From: Pseudozobellia sp. WGM2
GTDB taxonomy: Bacteria; Bacteroidota; Bacteroidia; Flavobacteriales; Flavobacteriaceae
Reading direction: 5' to 3'
Assembly (NCBI RefSeq): GCF_017810075.1
Contig: NZ_JADNYK010000003.1
Location: forward strand, 310,001-374,000
Length of the DNA: 64,000 nt
Made by a program: the position numbers and the translations under genes. Under the pieces are notes generated by a model. That model had not been told where the DNA came from. It made no database searches and saw only the letters and a list, made by a program, of their open reading frames with translations. Shown in pieces: positions 9,517 to 18,800 of this stretch; position 1 is the first letter of the stretch; every line of letters begins with the position of its first letter.

Positions 9517-10371
9517 TTGAAAAATCTGCCCTCTTTATTTTTAGCATCTTTTCTTCTCTATAGCTGTGCCAATCATGGTCAATTGAACTATATCACAAAA
9601 CTGCCGAACGTACTTGAAGAAAATTCGGGCATTGTATATTATAACAACAATTCGGCGTGGTTTGTCGCGGATAGCGGAAACGAAGACCGAATTTATAAAG
9701 TTGATTTCGAAGGAAATTTAGAGAAAGAGTTTGAGGTCAAAAATGCTAAAAACAAAGATTGGGAAGAGTTAACCACTGATAAAGAGGGAAATCTTTATAT
9801 CGGTGATTTTGGAAACAATCTTAATAATCGAAAAGACTTGACCATCTATATATTACCTAATCCGGAAGAAGAGAAAGGCGATAAAATAGATGCAAAAAAA
9901 ATAAAATTCAGTTATCCTGAACAAAAAGATTTTCCTGCTAAGAAAAAAGACAGAATGTTCGATGCCGAAGCCTTTTTTCACTTGAACGATTACCTCTATA
10001 TTTTCACCAAAAACCGTACAGAGCCATTTTCAGGCGACACATCTCTCTATAAAGTGCCAGCCAAAAAGGGAAACTACAAAGCTGAATTTGTCCGTGATTT
10101 TAATCTATGCGCTGATTGGAACACTTGCAGAGTAACTTCCGCCGATATTTCAGGTGACGGCAAGACCCTTGTTTTATTGGGTTATGGCAAGCTCTATATT
10201 TTTACCGATTTCAAATCGGATAATTTTTTCGATGGAAATCGAAAAGAAGTAGACTTAGGGGTTCGTACTCAACTGGAGTCGGTTTGTTTTTCAGGGCCAA
10301 ATACCCTTCTACTCTCCGATGAAGAAAAGAAAGATGGGGGTGGCAACCTCTATTCTTACGAACTAAAATAA
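9517..10371 (+). CDS. Beta-propeller-like lipoprotein of unknown function
   Basis: A 284-residue predicted lipoprotein. I place the start at a TTG codon (9517) because this gives MKNLPSLFLASFLLYSCANHG, a good signal peptide with lipid Cys17; the nearby ATG at 9500 is out of frame and stops after six codons. The body has repeated strands of the type NSGIVYYNNNSAWFVADSG, LTTDKEGNLYIGDFGNN and SADISGDGKTLVLLGYG, like NHL/SMP-30 or SdiA-regulated-type propellers. No catalytic residues can be named. It lies 73 bp after the haloperoxidase-like gene on the same strand, so co-transcription is possible. It converges tightly with the next gene (12-bp gap). Confidence 0.7.
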   Translation: MKNLPSLFLASFLLYSCANHGQLNYITKLPNVLEENSGIVYYNNNSAWFVADSGNEDRIYKVDFEGNLEKEFEVKNAKNKDWEELTTDKEGNLYIGDFGNNLNNRKDLTIYILPNPEEEKGDKIDAKKIKFSYPEQKDFPAKKKDRMFDAEAFFHLNDYLYIFTKNRTEPFSGDTSLYKVPAKKGNYKAEFVRDFNLCADWNTCRVTSADISGDGKTLVLLGYGKLYIFTDFKSDNFFDGNRKEVDLGVRTQLESVCFSGPNTLLLSDEEKKDGGGNLYSYELK

Positions 10372-10383
10372 GAGGTTCTCTTC

Positions 10384-13300
10384 TTAAAAACCGAAACCTA
10401 CGCCAAACGAAAATCGTGGGCCGTCTACGCTATAAAATAGTGCAGCGCGCGCTGTAACAATGTCGGCACCGTTTAAAAAGAAACCACCGCCATAGGAGGT
10501 GTGCCAATTATCCGAATCCATCTCAGGTATCCATACCCGGCCGTAATCAAAACCCCCATACATACCCAAAGTCACGGGAAGCAGTTCAGTTTTAATCCGT
10601 CGTAGGCTATATCTGATATCAGTATTTTGATAATACGACTTCTTACCTGTAAAACGCTGATTTCTAAAACCGCGAAGACCATCGAGTCCACCGATACTGG
10701 CAGCTTGGTAAAACTCATAACCGTCGCCAATATTGAATTGCGCCTTCCATTTTGAAGCTAAGACCAGCCTTCCGTTAGGTATTAATTTATAGTCGAAGGA
10801 TATAGAAGGAACAATATACCCGTAGCCTGTTTCCTCGGTTAAATTATTCTTATACCCCACCTTGAGTGAAGTTGCCATGCCCATAGTCGGAAAAGCATCA
10901 TTATCTGCATTTGCATAAGAATACTCGGCATCTAAGCCCAAAAAAGACTTTCTATTATCTTCACCGTTTTGAACGTAAAAGGTATTAATAAAACGATCTT
11001 CGGTCTCTTCAACATTAATTGATTCATAGGAAATAGCGGTTTGTAACTTTGCACCTAACTTACCTCGCCATACCAGTGATGGGGCTATTTCAAATGTCTG
11101 CAATTTCACCCTATTGTAGTCAAGGTCAAGGTCATCATCGTTGTTTATCGATTCGTTGCCGAAACCAAAGAAGTTGATGCTGTAATTCGGACTGGTAAAC
11201 CGAGTGGAAATGTCAAAATTCCAGTTTTCGAAAATTTCAGCGAATTCTCCTGAATAACCTACTTCAAATCCACTTGTGGCAAAATAAAAAGAGGCATCTA
11301 AAGTATGTTTCTGTGTAAACGGGTTTTGCCTAAAACCATTATAGGTATAGGTGTCGTTGAAACCAATTTTTACCCCATCATCAGGATTAAAACCTATGGT
11401 CGGTATGATTTGATTGACCGAATTACGAATCTTTAATGGCAAATAAGTATTGACATTATAGTCATCGGTCAATTTTACTTTGGCATTCTTGGTTTCCGTA
11501 AGGGTATTATCTTTTGACTTGTAATCGTATATTGCAATATTGCCACCTTGTTTTAATTCGTATATATCATTATTCTGACCGCCGATAAGTCTTACCTTAA
11601 TACCACTCGCCTGTGAACCGTTTACCTCAAATCGGTCATCATCATCTAGACCGTAGACCCATATTTCTTTAGCGACCTTGGCATTAAAAGTTTTCTGAAA
11701 GAACATTTTTTTCTTTTTGCCTTTCAGATTACGATAGACCTTGACCTCTGTCTCGTTTTTATTTAAAATATTAATCTCGAACCAATCATCTTTATCTGTG
11801 CCCACCACGACTGCGTACTTGTTCAAAACACGATAATATTTTTCGGCTGTTTCTTCGATATTCGCCAACCTCGATTTCAAGATACTCTTGATTTCATCTA
11901 CGGTTTCATCACGTACTTCTTTCGGAAATGACAGAAACGCTTTATCTAAAGCTTCATCAGATAAATTATTACGTAGAAAACGGGCTTGTGTCAACCAATC
12001 TCCCAATGTAGTTTCAGGTAGTACTGCCACATCGAGAACATAGGTCTTTGGAGAAGAGTTAAACCCTTTTACGTTCCGAATTTCTTCGTTAAAACCTTCC
12101 ATCAAACTTAGCGCAGGAACGATACGTGTCGCAAGGTTCATAAAAAAACCGTCACCATGTTTAGAATAGACCATATCTCTATCCCTTGGCACAGGCCTGT
12201 ATAGTACCTTACCACTTTCAGCGTCTTTGAACTCGGCCCATCGCCATTGATCCACATGCCGATCCCAATCACCAATTACCATATCAAAAAGTCGGGCCCG
12301 TAAATACAGTTCTAAATCTACCTCATACTTTTCGTCATTCCTCAAATCTTCGAGCATGCTGTCTGTACTTTTCAACTCATCGGAATACCCAAAACTGGCC
12401 AAATTGCCATGACCATCACCGGCATGTTCCTCTATCATATAAAGTTCATTACCAAAACTCTCATTAAAATCTTTCAAAGCGGGCTGTTTGGGTATATAGT
12501 AAAGTACCGGGTTGGTATGGTATAACCCAACAGCATCGGATAATGCAGCCGTAGTAAATGGACCATAAGGATGAGATCCTGTATAAAAATCAAGTAAAAA
12601 GTTCTCGGTATAGGTGTTTTCGAACTCCCCCATCACGTATTGCTCTTGAAAGGCCATAGCCTGTAAATATAATTCGGCGTCTTTTCTAAGGGCACGCATT
12701 ACATATTCTTTACCGCTCTTATGTCTAAGCCGTAATGATTTCGATTGGTGACCGCCACCTTTGTGAACGGGTTCAAGGCCACCCATTAACGTATCTAAAT
12801 TGACCGTCGGCGCAGTGACTTTTTTTGCATAATATTTTCGGTAACGTTCACCCCATAAAAATTTGAAAAATGAACTTCTTTCAATTTCATCTTCTGTATA
12901 AACCGAAGCCTTTACCGTTTCCGGAAACTTTTCAGGGTAATTTTCTTCAAAAATCTTACGGTCGGGTGGCAAAACTTGGGTGCTGAACAAGAATTCTTCA
13001 CTTTCTTCCGCTCCCGTACCATAGAAATCAACTTTCGAAGAACCATCTTTATAAACCTCCAATACAGCATAACCCCTTCGCCCGGTAGAAAACAAACTAC
13101 CGTTCAACAGTCGGGTCGCTCCTTTCTTAGCACCAGAACCACTCACAATTTGCGGAGTATTCTCTTCAACAATATATTGTAAAGTATGCTCATGTCCTGA
13201 AGCTAAAATGACTTTTTGAGAATACTGGGCCAATGTCAGCAATCGCTTTTTCAACTCATTATAACGCTTATTGCCCATATCTTCGGTAGAAGCCCCTGAA

Positions 13301-14094
13301 GTACGTCGCAAAACATTGATAAAACTACCCAATAAGGGCAACGGACCTATTTTACCTTTCGGATAGAAGTTTCTTTTCAAGCTATATTGCCCACCATGGG
13401 GGCCATAGCTGAACATAGGATGGTGCATAGCAATAATGGTCGTTTTTTGACGGTTATCTTTTATCTCATCTTCCAATTCTAACCAAAATCCATCTCTGCT
13501 TTTAATACCACATTTATCGTTTATATCTGGGCGCTTGTCCCAATTGGTCAAATACCACTCTGTATCAATCGCAATAATGGTCACCTCGTCGTTAACTTCG
13601 ATGGTTTCTATCGGGCATCCATCTTCAGGAAAAAATACATCTTTGCTATCAAGGGCCTTCTGAATATATTTTTGCTCTCTTTTCAAACCTACTAAGCCTT
13701 CGGTGTACCAGTCATGGTTACCAGGAATGAACAGGGGCTTACCCTTAAAGTTTTTCAAAGTTTTTAATTGGGCGTCCAAATCATTTTTAGCCTTTAAGTA
13801 AGCGGCAGTAGAATCTTTGGGGTCTGGCAAACCCGCAGGGTATATGTTATCTCCTAAAAAAAGAGCGGTACTGTTTTCATCAGCTTGATCCAAGCGCTTT
13901 TTAAAAATTTTAAGCGCTTTGTTCATATCGTTCATAGGCGAAAGGCCAGCATCGCCAATTAAATAGAAGGTATGTGATACCTCTCTGTTCGGCTTAAAAT
14001 TAGCACCATTACCATCTTTATATTTTGTTTTATAAGTGGCACAAGCTGTGAATAATAGGGCGGCGAGTGCAATAAGCGCAAAATGTTTGGGCAT
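10384..14094 (-). CDS. Surface protein: metallophosphoesterase + kinase-like segment + BamA/TamA-type barrel
   Basis: A 1236-residue lipoprotein-signal protein (lipid Cys18). Residues about 40-370 form a calcineurin-like metallophosphoesterase: GDAG with Asp48, GDN with Asp82-Asn83, PGNHDW with Asn126-His127, then MHHPMFSYGPHGG and SGHEH. Residues about 445-660 look unlike this family and resemble an atypical kinase fold: a basic segment VMRALRKD near 465, GDWDRHVDQW at 608-617 and PRDRD at 636-640. The C-terminal 350 residues alternate beta strands and end in FSFGVGFGF, as in Omp85-type surface-antigen barrels. The expected location is the outer membrane with the phosphatase domain exposed. 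Substrate unknown. It is divergent from the next gene with only 52 bp between starts. Confidence 0.85.
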   Translation of the reverse strand: MPKHFALIALAALLFTACATYKTKYKDGNGANFKPNREVSHTFYLIGDAGLSPMNDMNKALKIFKKRLDQADENSTALFLGDNIYPAGLPDPKDSTAAYLKAKNDLDAQLKTLKNFKGKPLFIPGNHDWYTEGLVGLKREQKYIQKALDSKDVFFPEDGCPIETIEVNDEVTIIAIDTEWYLTNWDKRPDINDKCGIKSRDGFWLELEDEIKDNRQKTTIIAMHHPMFSYGPHGGQYSLKRNFYPKGKIGPLPLLGSFINVLRRTSGASTEDMGNKRYNELKKRLLTLAQYSQKVILASGHEHTLQYIVEENTPQIVSGSGAKKGATRLLNGSLFSTGRRGYAVLEVYKDGSSKVDFYGTGAEESEEFLFSTQVLPPDRKIFEENYPEKFPETVKASVYTEDEIERSSFFKFLWGERYRKYYAKKVTAPTVNLDTLMGGLEPVHKGGGHQSKSLRLRHKSGKEYVMRALRKDAELYLQAMAFQEQYVMGEFENTYTENFLLDFYTGSHPYGPFTTAALSDAVGLYHTNPVLYYIPKQPALKDFNESFGNELYMIEEHAGDGHGNLASFGYSDELKSTDSMLEDLRNDEKYEVDLELYLRARLFDMVIGDWDRHVDQWRWAEFKDAESGKVLYRPVPRDRDMVYSKHGDGFFMNLATRIVPALSLMEGFNEEIRNVKGFNSSPKTYVLDVAVLPETTLGDWLTQARFLRNNLSDEALDKAFLSFPKEVRDETVDEIKSILKSRLANIEETAEKYYRVLNKYAVVVGTDKDDWFEINILNKNETEVKVYRNLKGKKKKMFFQKTFNAKVAKEIWVYGLDDDDRFEVNGSQASGIKVRLIGGQNNDIYELKQGGNIAIYDYKSKDNTLTETKNAKVKLTDDYNVNTYLPLKIRNSVNQIIPTIGFNPDDGVKIGFNDTYTYNGFRQNPFTQKHTLDASFYFATSGFEVGYSGEFAEIFENWNFDISTRFTSPNYSINFFGFGNESINNDDDLDLDYNRVKLQTFEIAPSLVWRGKLGAKLQTAISYESINVEETEDRFINTFYVQNGEDNRKSFLGLDAEYSYANADNDAFPTMGMATSLKVGYKNNLTEETGYGYIVPSISFDYKLIPNGRLVLASKWKAQFNIGDGYEFYQAASIGGLDGLRGFRNQRFTGKKSYYQNTDIRYSLRRIKTELLPVTLGMYGGFDYGRVWIPEMDSDNWHTSYGGGFFLNGADIVTARAALFYSVDGPRFSFGVGFGF

Positions 14095-14146
14095 TGGAAT
14101 ACTATTGATTCTTAATTATTTGTACTTTGGGCGCAAAACCTTTTTT

Positions 14147-15349
14147 ATGTCCGACTTACTTTCGAAAGCCGAAAATTTTTCGACCGATTTACTGGTCAAC
14201 AAATTGGATAGCAATTATTTGTACCACAATTTGAGACACACCCAAAGAGTTGTCAAAAGTAGTAAAGAATTGTTGCAATACTATAACTTGAACGATTCTG
14301 ATGGTAATGCAATTATCTTAGCTGCCTGGCTACACGATATCGGTTATACCCAAGGTTCGGAAAACCATGAAAGTACTAGTTGTGATATAGCCAAGAAATT
14401 TCTAACGGAACAGGGTTGCGATTCTATCTTAATCGATGAGGTATGCAGACTTATTATGGCCACCAAACGAGGACACGAGCCCCAAAATCTGATGGAAGAA
14501 ATAATAAGAGATGCCGATTCTTCACATCTAGGTCAGACAAGTTATGCAGATACCTCTGAAATGTTACGTGAAGAACTATCTCTCTTGGGTATTGCCAACA
14601 TTACCACTAAAGAGTGGCGAAAAGCAAATATTAAAATGTTTCAAACGGAACATAGATTCTATACCGACTACGCGAAAGAACACTGGCAAGAAGGTAAGGA
14701 TGACAACCTAAAAAAACTGGTCAAAAAACTTAAAAAAGACAACAAGACCAGAAAGAAAGAAGAATTAAAAGTAAAATTAAAGAATCAAAGCCCGGAGCGG
14801 GGCATACAGACCATGTATCGTGTATCGATGCGAAATCATCTGAAATTAAGTGATATCGCAGATACCAAGGCAAACATTTTATTGTCTGTAAATGCTATCA
14901 TCATTTCCCTTTTACTAACCAATCTTATACCGAAACTAGATAATCCGTCAAACGACTATCTCATTTATCCTACGGGTATTTTTGTGCTTTTCAGTATCGC
15001 CTCGATGATTATGTCAGTTTTGGCCACAAGACCTAATGTGACCAGTGGTGAATTTGACAGGCAGGATGTCGAAAATAAAAAGGTCAATTTACTGTTCTTC
15101 GGAAATTTTCATAAAATGAAGCTGCAAGACTACGAATGGGCCATGCAAGAACTTATTAAGGACCAGAACTATGTTTACAATACCCTAACTAAAGACCTTT
15201 ATTTTCTTGGGGTGGTCTTAGATAAAAAATATAAACTTTTAAGGTGGACGTATACTATATTTATGATAGGGATTATTCTATCTACCATAGCGTTCTTCGT
15301 TGCCTTGAAATTTTATGGCCCCGAGCGTATTATTGAGTTACCAACTTGA
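14147..15349 (+). CDS. HD-domain phosphohydrolase fused to Pycsar-type membrane effector domain (DUF5706)
   Basis: A 400-residue protein if started at ATG 14147 (MSDLLSKAENFS); a longer frame to 14036 would run into the divergent gene and lacks a plausible N-terminus. Residues 20-200 form an HD domain with metal ligands His31, His63-Asp64 (WLHDIG), His74 and Asp123. After a lysine-rich linker (about 205-225), residues 230-400 match the PycTM/DUF5706 domain: MYRVSMRNHLKLSDIADTKA, then a pair of transmembrane helices (LLSVNAIIISLLL; TGIFVLFSIASMIMSV) and a third near the C-terminus. PycTM proteins are membrane effectors of cyclic-pyrimidine anti-phage systems. The HD part may hydrolyse a nucleotide signal. 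No cyclase gene is nearby, so a defence role is only inferred. Confidence 0.85.
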   Translation: MSDLLSKAENFSTDLLVNKLDSNYLYHNLRHTQRVVKSSKELLQYYNLNDSDGNAIILAAWLHDIGYTQGSENHESTSCDIAKKFLTEQGCDSILIDEVCRLIMATKRGHEPQNLMEEIIRDADSSHLGQTSYADTSEMLREELSLLGIANITTKEWRKANIKMFQTEHRFYTDYAKEHWQEGKDDNLKKLVKKLKKDNKTRKKEELKVKLKNQSPERGIQTMYRVSMRNHLKLSDIADTKANILLSVNAIIISLLLTNLIPKLDNPSNDYLIYPTGIFVLFSIASMIMSVLATRPNVTSGEFDRQDVENKKVNLLFFGNFHKMKLQDYEWAMQELIKDQNYVYNTLTKDLYFLGVVLDKKYKLLRWTYTIFMIGIILSTIAFFVALKFYGPERIIELPT

Positions 15350-15370
15350 TAGATACAAAGTGAAGCAATA

Positions 15371-15403
15371 AAAAAAAATCCTGCAAAAGCAGGATTTTTT
15401 TTT
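15371..15403. terminator. Bidirectional intrinsic terminator between the HD/PycTM gene and trxA
   Basis: An A run, then ATCCTGC, loop AAAA, GCAGGAT and a 9-T run. The stem is extended by A:T pairs and works on both strands. It lies between two convergent genes. Confidence 0.88.
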
Positions 15404-15426
15404 ATTATAAATTGAATCTGATTGTC

Positions 15427-15744
15427 TTATAAGACTGCATCGATTGCATCGGTGTAAACCTTTTTAGGGGAAACACCAACTTGTCGATTTACGATTTCAC
15501 CACCTTTAAAAACCAAAACGGTAGGTATGTTACGTACACCATATTTAGCTGCAAACTCTTGGTTAGCATCAACGTCAACTTTACCAACTACGGCTTTGCC
15601 TTCGTATTCGTTGCTTACTTCTTCTATAATCGGACCAACCATTCTACAAGGGCCACACCATGCCGCCCAAAAATCTACTACTACAGGTTTATCACTTTTT
15701 AAGACTACTTCATCAAAAGTTGCGTCTGTTATTTCTAATGCCAT
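15427..15744 (-). CDS. trxA: Thioredoxin
   Basis: A 105-residue cytoplasmic thioredoxin. The redox motif WCGPC has Cys30 and Cys33, preceded by VVVDFWAAW and followed by the cis-proline segment VRNIPTVLVF, all canonical. It reduces protein disulfides using electrons from thioredoxin reductase. It is a single gene: its start lies 140 bp beyond the end of dnaE, and a -7 box at 15768-15775 suggests its own promoter. Confidence 0.96.
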   Translation of the reverse strand: MALEITDATFDEVVLKSDKPVVVDFWAAWCGPCRMVGPIIEEVSNEYEGKAVVGKVDVDANQEFAAKYGVRNIPTVLVFKGGEIVNRQVGVSPKKVYTDAIDAVL

Positions 15745-15767
15745 GTTATTTAATTTATTAGATTATG

Positions 15768-15775
15768 CAAATTTA
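15768..15775 (-). promoter_or_regulatory. Candidate -7 promoter box for trxA
   Basis: The - strand reads TAAATTTG, matching TAnnTTTG, 24 bp upstream of the trxA ATG. A properly spaced -33 TTG is not obvious. Confidence 0.4.
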
Positions 15776-15883
15776 GTCAAATAATGTTCGCTTTTCTTAC
15801 GCAAAAAGAATCTATTTTAGTTATAACGCTATCATGAGAATTTATTCTCTAAATAACACCATAGTTTATTCTGTCTAAACGAA

Positions 15884-18800
15884 CTAATTCAGCTTGTAGT
15901 GTATCTGTTGCTCTTCTAAGGTAGCCAAAAGCTCACTTGAAATCTGCACTTTTTGCTTTCTACTCGATAAGTTTACCTTAATTTCCTGCTCCATTTCATA
16001 GATTACAAAATTTAATGGGTGACTACCTTGATGAGACACCAATGTATCTTTCAATTGATAAACGCCCTCTTCCTTCAAGTCATCAATATTCAATTTTATA
16101 GTCAACTTCTTGGCATAGGTCTCCATTACTTCTTGCAGAAGCATAAAACTGTTGAACTGTATTCTCGGCTCGCCTTTTTTACCTGTATCTCGGTTTACCC
16201 AACCGTCTCGCACGAATAACTTGACATAGGCAAAAGAGTTGATCATTAAAAAATGGCGGAATTTCAGATACTCCTCCCCAAAAATTCGAAACTCAAAAGA
16301 GTCTGAATAATCTTCCATTGTAAAGGCCGCCCAACCTTTGCCGTTTTTAGAGGTGCGGTGTTGCACATCGGTAATTACCCCGGCAAAAGAAAGTTCGCGA
16401 TTCACATAATTGGGCAAATCATTGGCACATGATACGCTGGCATTACAAAAAGCACTTATTTCCTTTTTAAAATCGTCAAGTGGATGACCCGAGATATAGA
16501 TACCCACCACTTCTTTTTCACGTCGAAGCTTTTCCATGGTGCCCCAGTCTTCACATGGGGGCACTTCCGGTTCAGGTATTTGCACCTCACTTGCATCACC
16601 GAAAAGACTTACCTGTGACGAGTTTTCATTTTCTTGAAACTTGGCCCCGTATTTTATCACTTTTTCCAGAAAGGTTATTCCATCACCTTCATCATGAAAA
16701 TATTGCGCCCGGTGTGTACCTCCGAACGAATCGAAACCTCCGGCTACTGCCAAATTCTCAAAGGCCTTTTTATTAGCGGCCCTCAAATCGATTCGTTTGG
16801 CCATATCGAATACCGATTTAAAGTGCCCTTCTTCTTTACGGTTCGCTACGATAGTTTCAACAGCACCCCTACCCACACCTTTAATTGCACCCATACCAAA
16901 TCGAACGGCCCCATCTTTGTTAACTGCAAATTTGTAATACGATTCGTTGACATCGGGCCCAAGTACTTCGAGCCCCATTCGTTTACACTCTTCCATAAAG
17001 AAGGTCACCTGCTTGATGTCGTTCATATTGTTACTCAAAACCGCAGCCATGTATTCAGCAGGGTAATGGGCTTTTAAATATGCCGTCTGATAGGCTATAT
17101 ATGCATAACAGGTAGAGTGACTTTTATTAAAGGCATAAGATGCGAATGCTTCCCAATCTTTCCATATTTTCTCAAGAACTTCACGTGGGTGGCCTTTCTT
17201 CTCTCCCCCGTCAAGAAACTTAGGTTTGAGCTTTTCCAACAGGGCAAATATCTTTTTACCCATTGCCTTACGCAGCATATCGGCTTCACCTTTTGAGAAA
17301 CCTGCCAATTTTTGTGAGAGCAACATCACCTGCTCTTGATACACCGTTATACCATAGGTTTCTTGTAGATACTCTTCCATATCCGCAAGGTCATAGCTTA
17401 TCTCTTCATCCCCATGTTTACGGGCAATAAAGCTGGGAATATATTCCATCGGCCCTGGTCGGTACAATGCGTTCATGGCAATGAGATCGTCGAAAACCGT
17501 GGGTTTCAAGTCTTTCATATGCTTCTGCATACCGGGCGATTCATATTGAAATATACCTACGGTATCTCCCTTTTGAAACAGCTCATAGGTCTTTTCATCA
17601 TCCAACGGAAAATCATCGGGCACTAAATCGATGCCATGCTTGGCCTTTACGATTTTCACCGTGTCTTTAATAAGGGTCAAGGTTTTTAGACCCAAGAAAT
17701 CCATCTTCAACAAGCCTGCACTTTCTACCACCGAGTTATCGAACTGTGTAACGTATAAATCGGAATCTTTCGCCGTAGACACCGGTACGAACTTGGTAAT
17801 ATCATCGGGCGTAATTATCACCCCACAAGCATGTATTCCGGTATTTCTCACCGACCCTTCAAGAACACGGGCCATTTTTAAGGTCTGCCCTTCTAAATCG
17901 TCCCCTTCCGCTATATTTAATAACTCATTGATTTTTTCAAGATCATCTGACCGAAATTTCTTTTTCAAAGCATTTTCCGGTACACCGAAAATTTTACCCA
18001 GCTTTGACATATTGGGAATCAACTTGGCAATTCGGTCGGCATCACCCAACGGCAAATCGAGCACCCGTGCGGTATCACGAATAGATGATTTAGCGGCCAT
18101 TGTACCATAGGTAATAATTTGAGCTACCTGATTCGCCCCATATTTATTGATTACATAATCCATCACCCTACCACGGCCTTCATCATCAAAATCAATATCG
18201 ATATCGGGCATTGACACCCTATCAGGGTTCAAGAACCGCTCAAAAAGCAAATCGTACTTCAGGGGGTCGATATTCGTAATCGTAAGACAGTACGCTACCA
18301 CGGATCCAGCAGCCGAACCTCGACCGGGCCCCACGGAAACATCCATATTTCGGGCCTCACGAATAAAATCTTCAACTATCAAGAAATAACCAGGGTACCC
18401 TGAATTCTTGATGATCATAAGTTCGAAATCTAAACGTTCTTCAATTTCTTTGGTAATCTCGCCGTAGCGTTTTTTTGCACCCTCATAGGTAATGTGCCGC
18501 AAATAGGCATTTTCACCCCGTACGCCCCCATCTAATTCATCTTCGGGGTCTTTGAACTCATCGGGTATACCGAACTTGGGCAACAGTACGTCACGTGCCA
18601 ATTCGAAAGGTTCTATTTTATCTACGATCTCTTGAATATTCAAAATCGCATCGGGCACATCTTTAAAGAGTTCTTTCATCTCATCTTGAGACTTAAAGTA
18701 ATACTCTTGGTTAGGCAGACCATATCTATACCCCCGACCTCGACCTATTGGCGTAGCCTGCTTCTCACCATCTTTTACACAAAGAAGAATATCATGCGCC

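Noticed and set aside
10370-10382. AAGAG-GTT-CTCTT as a terminator between convergent genes
   Set aside because: Only five base pairs and no T run; too weak to call.
14036-14146. N-terminal extension of the HD/PycTM gene
   Set aside because: It would overlap the start of the divergent phosphatase gene and adds an unrelated peptide; the ATG at 14147 fits better.
17631-18110. Long + strand reading frame (159 codons) inside dnaE
   Set aside because: It lies wholly antisense to the conserved polymerase core, and its peptide has no signal, domain or initiation context. Similar shadows at 16634-17077, 18632-19042 and 19710-20126 were dropped for the same reason.
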